Source: Reticulitermes lucifugus
Taxonomy: Eukaryota > Arthropoda > Insecta > Blattodea > Rhinotermitidae
Assembly (NCBI GenBank): GCA_026260175.1
Contig: JAKCWW010000237.1
Location: 1-64,000 of the forward strand
DNA: 64,000 nt
Reading direction: 5' to 3'
A program made the translations under genes and the position numbers. The stretch's first letter is position 1. Each line of letters opens with the position of its first letter. Positions 54,931 to 64,000 of the stretch are shown here, one piece after another. The notes beneath the pieces are model-generated. The model did no database searches, was not told the DNA's origin, and worked only from the letters and a program-made list of their open reading frames with translations.

Positions 54931-57925
54931 AATAATAATTCCTGTTTAATATCTTCCCCCTCCTTCGGCCCGTGGTGGTCGTCCTGCTGATGTCCTCATC
55001 ATGTTTCTTATCATGTATCTGCCTATCCTACTTCTATCCTCACCCTACCATTCTCATAATAGAACGTAACATGTCCAGTGTACTATCCAAGTCAGTAACA
55101 TAAAAGAATAATTTACTGAATTCTATAGTAGGAACGAAAACAGTCATATCGTCCTCACGTTAGGGGTCCTGAAACTGAAGGTGTATAGGAGTTGAAGCAG
55201 CAAAGAATAGTTTCCTGTGTATGGTCACGCAGAACACACAATAAAAATAATTCTAGGGTGTATTAGAAGCTCCCTTTTGGGACTGGAGTTATTTGTTATA
55301 TAGTAAACTGACGAACTTCTAGGAAAAAATATCTTCGAAGGAATTTGTGAACTGAAGTAAGAGAAACTGTGATAAGAGTATAAGTTATTACCTACTAAAC
55401 TGCGAAAGGTGCATTAAAAGAATTAATCTTTTGCTTCTAGATGATACTGAAATAAACACTGAAGAATTGTAGATATACATCAAGTGATTCATTTGCATGG
55501 TACTCCGCTTTGTATATTGTGCATCACCTGTAAGTACTGTGGATTAAGCGTGGGTGGGTATTCTGCACACAGACTAATGTCAAAATTCTACAAAAGATAT
55601 AGCATTATTTCAGGAAACATGTTGTAGCGCCTAGCGTCCTCCGCCAAATACAGGGATTCTGAACCGCTTTACAATTTTGGATATTCGTAAGATGGGAATC
55701 TCAAACGCAGGTGGAAAGAGCAGTAAAATCTTATCGACAGTCTTCTTTTCCCTACATCTTTCCTGAGTACGTAATCAATAACTTTTAAATTTTAAAGTCT
55801 GTGCATCTTGTGGTAGTTTGAGCTGAAAGGTAAGTCGCCACTGAAAAGAAACATGAAAAGTTCCACTTTGTGACGAAGAACTACGTGAAGATCCATTCTG
55901 AAACCAAAGGCAGCGCCCAGCATTAGTCTCCGAAGATAAGTCAAAATAATCAAAGCTGAACTGAGAAAATTTACTCTCCGGTCAAGAGATAAGCAAACTT
56001 TCACTCTGGTTTCAAGGGATGCCTCGCCTGAAAAAATTCTGAAATACTGTTGTAAAACTTCTTACTAAAATCGTGTGCGCATATGTCACTTATGTACAAC
56101 AAGCTCTACCCAGTTGAAATGTTTCCACGTTACAACTATAAGAAGACCTGGCATTATTAAAGTAAGGTTTGAATTTCTAGAAAGTTAATTTCGCAGTTTA
56201 ACAGTCTGAAATATCTACTGTGTCATGTCAAGGACACACAGTTTAAAGATGTTTGGAAGAAAAACTAAAGTTCAGAGATCAGGACTTTCTAAAGTTTGGC
56301 TTTGACATTTTCAAGTGTCGTCTCATAGACAAGCTGTAAGACTGGTCTTTAACGCCTGTAATTCCGTTAAAGATACAATATATGTTTGTTTAACGATGCC
56401 TTGTGCGATTCATTATCTAAAAACTTCGAATGAAACGAATTATGTTGTGGGGTTTATATTAATTACCTTATGTATTTCTAGAGTTTGGCTTTTGTATTAC
56501 CGACAGAAACGCCCATTCTTTGTACAGTAATATACTTGCGCTTCTTTTAAAACCAGAGTATATACAATAGCCAAAACTTTCAAAATGCGTAACATTTAAT
56601 TGAATAAATGAAATTCTTTCATGTTATTAAACAGAAAATGTTCGCATGAGGATTTTATCGCACCCAAACGTGTACAACAATTCTTGCCGACAGCTTCGAC
56701 AGTCGTAGTCATGCTATACGGTGGCAAAGCTAAGGAGTACATTTCGGAGAACCAACCGGAGTTTTCTCTTAAATTTGCGTTGGACCACCGGGAAAGAAAA
56801 GTTACACTTTATATTGCCTATTAGATAACAAACGAAGGATAAAATCCCGGAACACTTCACAAAGATATCAATAAGACTGAGGGTAAGCAAAATATCATTC
56901 TTTGCAGTAAAAGTAATCTAAAAATGTTCAACTTTTATTAAGGACATAATTTTATGGAAAGCAGAAAAACATTGTGGCCAAAAACACACATTTTTCTTAG
57001 AGTTTAAAACCTCTAAATTCTATGTCAGCTGTGACTATACACTTTAAATTGGCTCGCATACAGTTCATAAATAATAGGTCTACAACTTGTTAATATTTGC
57101 TAGTGAATATTAGGGAATATTGTACATATATTAGTATCACTTTGATGTCTGAACGTCGGCTGAAAATTTTATAAATTCAGTTCCTTCTTACAGCAAATAC
57201 ACTGGGTTTCTAGCCTGTTAATATTGTTTAGGAAAACAACAGCTTCTTATTCTGCGAATCGTAGAAATCAAATAAATAGATAATGCAGCCTCTTTAGTGT
57301 TAAAGCAGATGTAACATACAGCAAAATTTATATTTAAATAGTTAAATTATAGAATATTTTATAACTTACGGTAGTCTTATTTTATAAATTGGGGCACTGA
57401 AAGGGCGATAATCAGCACAGTTTTTCCAAGAACCACTTGTCTATGTTTAGGTGGCACCAAATTAATCGGACCCAAAGTTACGTGTCTACTGAAGCGGACA
57501 GCAGTGGGCCCTACATGTGTCGTTACTGCTCCCAAGTTGATGGAGCGTCGGCTGATGCACTTACATGACAGCAGGCCACTCTGATGCCAGAGGTCACACA
57601 ACCTGGCATGCACATTCATTCAGATCTTTTTCTGTGCCCTGCTTAACTTCAGATGTGTAAAAACTACCTACAGTGCAGACGGGATGGCGAAAGTTGAACG
57701 TTAAACTTTAACTTCAATAAGGGCACCAAGAAGTCTAACCACCAATCTGTTCTTCAAACGAAGAAAGTATGATACATACCGCCTTAAATATTTACAAAAC
57801 GTGCAGTATTTTTTTACATCTCTGAGACAGCGCATTAGGCAACATCGCTACAATTTGCTTACTGCTTAGCCCGCTCTTTCCCTGCACAAACGTATACAAT
57901 TCTCTTAGCAACATATTATTCTCCG
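54931..57925. other. No recognisable feature; one balanced 67-codon frame
   Basis: The plus frame 56621-56824 (MLLNRKCSHEDFIAPKRVQQ) has a more protein-like composition and codon pattern than its surroundings and follows an AAACAG. I do not recognise it, and a single short exon cannot be supported. The minus frame 57377-57619 (80 codons) is followed by a GTAAGT, also without support. Confidence 0.35.
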
Positions 57926-57975
57926 ACTACCCTGAAGATGGAGGCAGCAATACACTCCGAAATGTCAATAACAAA
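57926..57975 (+). ncRNA. Hammerhead-like motif
   Basis: CTGAAGA (57932-57938) in place of CTGATGA, stem II GGAG / CTCC (57940-57943 with 57955-57958), then GAAA (57959-57962) followed by TGTC, a possible G-U-C cleavage triplet. Stem I is not evident. It shares GAAGATGGAGGxAGCA with the minus strand at 9121-9183. Confidence 0.45.
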
Positions 57976-58149
57976 TTACCAAATAACAGGGCGTCTTATC
58001 CCAGAACTCTGTTAACAGTAAAATTCTGCGTTTTGCCCACATGAAATACGTATTTACGTTTTTCTTGTTACTGTCAGAGACCGCGATTACTTTGCAACAC
58101 ATTAAAGGGCTTTTCTTTGAAATGAAGCCTAATAGCGTTTAATGTCAGC

Positions 58150-58440
58150 TAAAGGTAAAGCTATCTCTGTAAACACCATGAAGGCATTTGAAGCAGTACA
58201 GGTACAGTTTGACACATTTTTAACTTCGGCCCTAGACTGGGTGAGTGGGCAGGTTCACATCAATCGTTGCTGTGTCCCCTGGAAAAAAATCTTCGTTGTC
58301 AATTGAAGAGGCGGTTGGCCTGGCCCCAGAAGGCACTATGGACGCTGGACAAGTAATAAGTATCTTGCCTTTGCCAGAGTTCAACCACGATTCCTGGGTC
58401 GTCCAGTGGAGCCCATACGTTAGTCAGTATATCGACAACA
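58150..58440 (-). mobile_element. tRNA-derived SINE (type C), second copy
   Basis: GCTAAAGGTAAAGCTATCTC, CACCATGAAGGCATTTGAAG and TGGGTGAGTGGGCAGGTTC follow the order of the copy at 1601 (AAAGGTAAAGGTCACC, GAAAGCACTGAGGG, GGTGAGGGTGGTCAGC). A weak minus-strand B-box-like GTGGTTGAACTCTGG lies near 58375-58389. The 73-codon frame 58245-58466 lies inside. Confidence 0.5.
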
Positions 58441-59027
58441 CTATACCGGCTCCGGTTTGTTGTTAAGCAGAAACTGAATTTTAAATATAACTTCCATTAT
58501 TTGTGGTCTTCAAAGTGTTAAAAGTCGCAGGAGAAAACGATTTTCTTTAAGCTTGAGATCTCCTTTTTAAAATATTGTAGATTCTGTAATTTCTGTTTTT
58601 ATTTATTCGCTAGTATAAAGCCCGCTGAAAATTTAACGGGAAATTATTGTAGAAGAACTCCATCGAAAGTGCTTACTCTCAGGACCTTGGAAAGTTCTGC
58701 ACAGAAAATGTATTTATATTAAAAGCATAAACTTGATATGATAACAATATGCACTAAGCGGCGCTCTGTCTTAGAAGAAATTTCTTTTTCAATGTTTTCT
58801 TAAAATATTTCTAAAATACCTCTTTGTCTTAAATATATAACAAGGCATTACAACAAAAATATGAAACACATTGCGAAATAAGAAAAATAGAATTCGTTCA
58901 GCCATAACTTAAACAAATACAAGAATCGGGTGACTTTACCATCCGAGTTATAGCTAACATAAACATAATATAAAGATTTTGGTACCGTCGACACAACTGT
59001 TTAGCGATATTCGTTATTAGTTTATAC
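58441..59027. other. No recognisable feature
   Basis: AT-rich; no frame above 60 codons. Confidence 0.35.
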
Positions 59028-59028
59028 C

Positions 59029-59095
59029 AGTGGTTCCAAAAGTGTGCTCCGCGGATCCCAAGGGATCCACGACAAGTTCCCAGGGGATCCGTAGA
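59029..59095 (+). mobile_element. hAT-like terminal inverted repeat, solo
   Basis: CAGTGGTTCCAAAAGTGTGC followed by TCCGCGGATCCCAAGGGATC is typical of the ends of hAT-superfamily DNA transposons (C-A-G-T-G-G-T-T-C-C-C-A-A-A start, then a G-C-T-C-C-G-C-G-G-A block). The matching opposite end was not found nearby. Confidence 0.5.
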
Positions 59096-59464
59096 TACGT
59101 TTCTGTAATGGCTACTTTGAAGTTTGATGTTCTGCTAAAAATAATCGTGGAACTTCTTTAATTGGCGATATGTTTGTTTAGTGTTACGGTTAGAATATCT
59201 AATTAAGAAACTCCCTGTACCCACAAAGCGAGCGACAATCAGTAATTAAGGTCAAATCATGCAAGATATTATTACGTATGCTACTGGTATGTATTGGTAG
59301 CTATCTAAAATCATTTCTGATACATAAATTTTTAATTTTGGATTCCTATCATCCGGACACTCTATAGTTACGTAAGCAAAGATGTGAGGATCCTTGGTTA
59401 CTTTTAGAAGCCAAAAGGGCTGCGCGGGCAGAAAGAAGAGTAAACACTGGTTTATTTTATTTGA

Positions 59465-59502
59465 CAACATGTTTCCATCAAGCCTTGATCATCTTCAGGC
59501 CT
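59465..59502 (-). ncRNA. Hammerhead-like motif at the outer edge of a long inverted repeat
   Basis: Minus strand: CTGAAGATG (59498-59490), a perfect six-pair hairpin ATCAAG / CTTGAT (59489-59484 with 59482-59477), then GGAAACATGTTGTC with a G-T-C triplet. CTGAAGA replaces CTGATGA. I recall GAAACATGTTGTC ends from several insect retroelement termini. Confidence 0.45.
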
Positions 59503-60215
59503 TTATCAAAATTAAACACGACAGTTATACAATTGCTTTTTGTTAGTAATTGAGATCCCAGTTTTACATAACTTTTGCGGTACATGTTACTTGTCATATT
59601 TTATTATAATCAATGCCTGTTAAACATGACAAATTATATATGTTAAAATGCTTATTAATCTTAAAATTGCTTATTATGAGTGCACATTCCTGAGATTTTT
59701 TTGTTGTTGTTGTTTGGTGATGGTCGGAGCATCAGAAGTTCGGCTGTTTAAAATTATGAAGTTATGTTTTAGTAGAACTCGTATGTAAGCATTGTCATTT
59801 CTTGTGTGTTTAATTAGCATTGATATGATTTTCTATATCGTTCTTGTGTATTTCATTTTGTTATGTTTTATAACTCCTCTTTCAAAGAATGGTATCGTGG
59901 CTCTGCAATAATACCATCTTTAAAAAGGTACTACACAATTGCTACTAAAACATAAATTCGTCATTTTAAACAACCGAACATCTAATACTCTGTCCCTCAC
60001 CAAACCAAAGAAATCCTCAGGAAGGTGCACTTATAATAAACAATTTTAATGTTAGTAAGCATTTTAACATACATAATTTTTCATATTTTACAACCATTAA
60101 TTATAATTAAATACGACAATCAGCATGTACCCCAAAAATTATGTAAAATTTAGATCTCAATTATAACACAATTAACGCATTTGTACATCTGTACCTTTTA
60201 ATTTTGAAAAGGCCT
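59497..60215. repeat. Long inverted repeat, ~275-bp arms, 166-bp spacer
   Basis: Left arm 59497-59775 and right arm 59942-60215 are diverged reverse complements. Matching blocks in order include AATTGAGATC, TTTTACATAACTTTTG.GGTA, TATGTTAAAATGCTTA, TGAGTGCACATTCCTGAG and TTATGTTTTAGTAG. Small indels are present, and divergence is much greater than at 15590-15878. The outer left end abuts a hammerhead-like motif. This fits two terminal segments of a ribozyme-bearing (probably Penelope-like) element placed head to head. Confidence 0.8.
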
Positions 60216-62299
60216 ATCGACGGTGTTAAGTCTTTATACTGTCATTAATACAACGCGCTGCCTAATGTAAAACAAACACTAACACTATATTAATTGTAGA
60301 CATTGCCACCTTCTAGTCTACTTTTATTAATATTTTGTAATCTCCCTTTCTATTTTTACGAATGATTATGAATGTAGCAAAATAGGCAGAAATCCTCAAA
60401 AACATTTCAAACGTAACGCACGGTTTCCCTGCAGTACTCTGTACAAACAATCTTCCAGCAGCTCACCAAGTTTCGAAATAAACAATTCGCATCTCGAACC
60501 ACATTTTCTACAGAGTATCTCTCCAATGAGCTATTATTATATAATAAATCACAATTTTAGTAAATATCTACCTATCTAAAACAGATTTTTTTGGCAAGTT
60601 CGAGATTTCAATGCTGACTGATGCATAGCTGCTCCTCATTTTTGCCTATTGTTCGTATTTTAATGACTAATAATGCCTGCTATATAACAACAGAATGGCA
60701 ACTCTCTTATGCACACAGGCCCTAAAAGGTTTTATGCCTCTTATTTCATTTCTATGATTTTTTTATGTCATGTGAAACAATTATAAAACTAACGATATTT
60801 AGAGTTAAATTCAGGCGATCTGGAGGCAGAATAGAGGGCCCTAATGCGTGGTCTGGCAAAGGAAGTGCACCCCATCCCCCGCCATACTGCTTATTCTCCT
60901 GACAAGACTCTTCTGTAATGAAGTCGATCTTCTTGATTCATGTTTGTAGTGTTACATTCGGATTCATGTCACGAAAATGTAGTAAGGTAAAACTGACAGC
61001 TAAGTGCCTCTTTGTGCCTGACCCTAACTTTCTTTCTTTAATGCATATTCATGCACTGTACAAGCATTTCTACATAGGGGCCAAGGCCTTACCATCTTCG
61101 TGTGTACGTAATACTAGGGTACACCGAGGCAGTGTGTAGTATTACAACAAGATGTTCCTCACGAAATCGGTGCCTATGTACTGTGACTAAGGCATTCTTA
61201 TACCTATCATTAAATTCCCATATATAAGATCTAATGAGCCGCCAACTGCGAAAAGAAAATGACTTCATACAGTAAACGAACAAAGCGATAATTAATTTTA
61301 ACTCTTTAAACGCTGAACATTACGTAAATAATGTTTGAAAATCTAGACACTACCTAAAATAACACAGTCTCACCCAAACAGGTAAATTATTAGTAGTTTT
61401 AAAGGGAAATGATTGCTGTTTATTCTGAGACTCATAAAAAACACAAAGTATAGGGATATAACTAAATAACCCCATGGAACAGAGCCCTTTTTGAAAATCT
61501 AACAGTTTCTCACAAAAATTGTCAGAGACTTATTTTGTGGCGTTCGTGTTCCTGCTAAATGGAAAAAATTCGCAAGTCCTCCATATTGATATTTGACAGG
61601 AAGGTGGGAAGTTTTCGGATGATTTAGCCTCTGTAATCTCATCGAATTACATGAAAATGTGTGAGTTGTTTAGAAAAAGGAATCTCTGCAAAAACTATAA
61701 CACAAAAAGCGTCTTGAAATATGAACCACCCGCTTTATAATTAAAAAGACTGCATTTTTTCCCACAAAGTCTATTTCTTTTTCTACGATTCTCACGAAAC
61801 ACAGCAATTATTCCCCTAAACAGCATCAACCACCTGGCCTTTGCATTGAAGTCGCAGTTTTCCTTGGGGTATAAATTAATTTTTTATTATTTAAATAAGC
61901 TTCGGGCGTCAGCGGATTAAAATAAGCTGTTGGTATACAAAACATCAGGCCTCTACAATAGAGTACACATGATTATCCTAATTCGGAATTAGGCCACAAA
62001 AAGGTGGCCAAAATATATCAAAGAAAGGAAGGTCATGGCAATTATGTGAGTAGAGAGTAGTGAACCTCCATGTGCGGTGTTGCAAGCGTGACGCAGTTGT
62101 TCTCATTGTCGTAGCACGATTCTTTTTTTTCTAAATCTTTGTTCGAAAGAAAAAGATCTGGTTGTAACTTGGTTTCCATGGAAACAGAATACCAATTATT
62201 ATACCACAAAATATGTCGGAGTGTGCTTGTGATGTCACTGAGATAATTTCAATTATAATGCTCTAAACAGACTGCGGGACGACGTTTTCACCCAAAATA
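60216..62299. other. No recognisable feature
   Basis: Opposed frames at 60918-61139 and 61089-61283 are unassigned. No tandem or inverted repeat seen. Confidence 0.4.
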
Positions 62300-62317
62300 A
62301 ATATCGCTCTGTTTCTT

Positions 62318-62364
62318 AATTACAGACCTTCAGGAGTCTAAACTCCTTACCTCATCAGATAAAA
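62318..62364 (-). ncRNA. Hammerhead-like motif, exact CTGATGA, GAAG for GAAA
   Basis: Minus strand: CTGATGA (62358-62352), then GGTAA, a strong hairpin GGAGT-TTAG-ACTCC, then TGAAGGTCTG. GAAG stands where GAAA is required, and G-T-C follows as a possible cleavage triplet. Probably inactive. Confidence 0.45.
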
Positions 62365-62375
62365 AAAAATATCGA

Positions 62376-64000
62376 TGATAACACAGAAATATAATTTTTA
62401 ATAATAAGATAATCGCAGTCTATGAGTAGCCATAAAATAAACGAAGCGAGCCAATACCTTCTGTGGAACAATTGCCGAGATATTCGACGTTAAAAGTTTC
62501 CGGTATACATACTAGTAGTTACTGTCTATCGAAATGTACCCAATGAGTCGATTGTCGAGGTAGTGGCTAGCGCACTTCCTTCTTACCTAAAGCTCATGGA
62601 CATGAATTTCATGGCTGGAGAATATCTGGTTGAGGTTTCTCTGACGTTATTCTTTTCTGGTCAAAGAAATTTGCATGCTACTTTAGCACAGGCCACGACA
62701 GTTTCTTATGCTCAGCAATTTATCATTCATAATCACCATGTCATTTCTTATCCGTATTGGATTATTTAAAAATATCCTTAAAATTCATAACTTAAAATCC
62801 TATTGCCTAGAATGGAAGGATTATTGAGAATTGGGAACAAAGAATGACGAGTTTCGCAAATTTAACTCGAGGGACTGGAAAACAAAAATGATATTCAGGC
62901 ATGATATCGTACCTCAAGAACGATATCCGAAACTGCGATATCCCGATTAGTATGAAAATACTAATCCCTCATTTGCAACCTTTAGTCTTTCTGACCAAAG
63001 TCACTGCAGAATGGCTATTCCAGAATTCATTCGTGGTTCCCCTCAGCCTCTCCAGACAAATGCCTCCAATTCATTACACATTCATCAGCCAACCAGGCGA
63101 CACTACATAGACTGAGATCCTGATAGCGTCAATAAATAAACAAGCAACAGCCTTTCTGTCGTTTTACAACCTGAAAGTGCATGAGGATAGCGAGGTTCAA
63201 CGCTAAAGGAATGTCTTTTTTGCGTTAAAATCACGTTCTCTATGGTATCACGACTTCACTTGAACCCAGTCCTTAAATCAGACTTTAATTCCTACTTTAA
63301 ATTTATGTTTATACAGCTGTGTTATAAATCTGATGCATTGCCAAGTAATACCCACAAACATTCGGAATTTCAATTGCTAATTACAATCTACTGTACCCGA
63401 TAACTGGAGCAGATAAACGAACAAGGTAGGGGGCGAGGAATGAACAGGAAATGCAGCACAAAACAACCACACAATGTAGAGAATGAAAGAGAATAAACGT
63501 GAATTATCAATATAAAATATAAATTTATGAAATAAAGCGGAGATACATTAATTATAAAGAATAAAAACCTGTAAAAACTTTAAAAAATACTACATAATGG
63601 TGACTGTTTGCAAGAGAGAAGAAGAAATGAGATATTTTAAAATTCAGACTGTTTGTTTCTGTTGCGAACATGTAACATGGAAGGAACTCACTACTGAGTC
63701 TGAAGAATATCAAAGTCTTACATTCAAGAACTGATGACAACGGGATATGTGCCTCATAGATAACACAGCAGAAAACGCCCGCTTAAGACTGAGCTGACTA
63801 ACAATTGTGGACAGAAATTGTGTAATACAAAACTCAAAAACAATCAATTAGAATGATTGTACATACCTTACAGGAGATGTAGCCACTCCAGAACCTAAAA
63901 TATTTCACCCACTTACAAGCTCTTTCCTTCAAATCCACTTTATAATATTATCCACTTTATAATATTGTCCCTCTTTCACGTCTAGTTGTGCCAAATAGTT
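62376..64000. other. No recognisable feature to the right edge
   Basis: Frames of 62-69 codons (62563-62769 and 62901-63110 plus; 63552-63740 minus) have no motif. TATAATATTATCCACTT is imperfectly duplicated near 63942-63970. Confidence 0.4.

Noticed and set aside
56621-56824. 67-codon frame as a terminal exon after an AAACAG acceptor
   Set aside because: Composition is suggestive, but with no partner exon and no recognised homology the call cannot be supported.
1-64000. Telomeric (TTAGG)n, rDNA or histone cluster
   Set aside because: No TTAGG run, no rRNA core sequence and no histone-like frame were seen anywhere in the window.

Overview
The window looks like a gene-poor, AT-rich stretch of a large arthropod nuclear genome. 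The abundance and style of the tRNA-derived SINEs, and the many decayed 3' ends of one 'endonuclease-reverse transcriptase' LINE family, remind me most of polyneopteran insects such as cockroaches and termites. That placement comes from remembered repeat families, not from a database search. I see no host protein-coding exon, no rRNA gene and no functional tRNA gene that I can support. The longest open frames (124-176 codons) overlap repeats or opposing frames, or lack recognisable domains.

What can be supported is a dense layer of transposon fossils and simple or tandem repeats. (i) At least twelve fragments of one non-LTR retrotransposon family lie on both strands, nearly all from the last ~200 codons of the reverse-transcriptase ORF: about 2.4, 12.6, 26.0, 26.6, 29.3, 32.4, 33.8, 37.2, 39.7, 46.7, 52.0-52.5 and 54.8 kb. 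(ii) Eight or more kinds of tRNA-derived SINE occur: 1.4, 1.6, 3.5, 3.9, 6.9, 18.2, 20.6, 23.2, 36.9, 40.8, 42.0, 42.9, 51.1 and 58.2 kb. (iii) One mariner-like transposase relic (38.7-39.1 kb) and hAT-like terminal scraps are present. (iv) Several old tandem arrays are visible: ~130 bp at 10.1 kb, ~281 bp at 11.0 kb, ~42 bp at 23.6 kb, ~30 bp at 40.3-41.5 kb interrupted by a SINE, 41 bp inside a SINE at 42.9 kb, and ~57 bp at 43.7 kb.

The most interesting layer is a set of hammerhead-ribozyme-like sequences, often placed in head-to-head inverted pairs. The best one (15765-15812) has every core element of a type I hammerhead and sits in one arm of a 124-bp inverted repeat. Degenerate relatives occur at 5.2, 9.15, 11.78, 14.5 (inverted pair), 38.03, 57.94, 59.48 (outer edge of a ~275-bp inverted repeat) and 62.34 kb. 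Ribozymes of this kind are known from the terminal repeats of Penelope-like retroelements, the most likely source. Many of the remaining intervals show nothing I can name; the long ones are listed as such.
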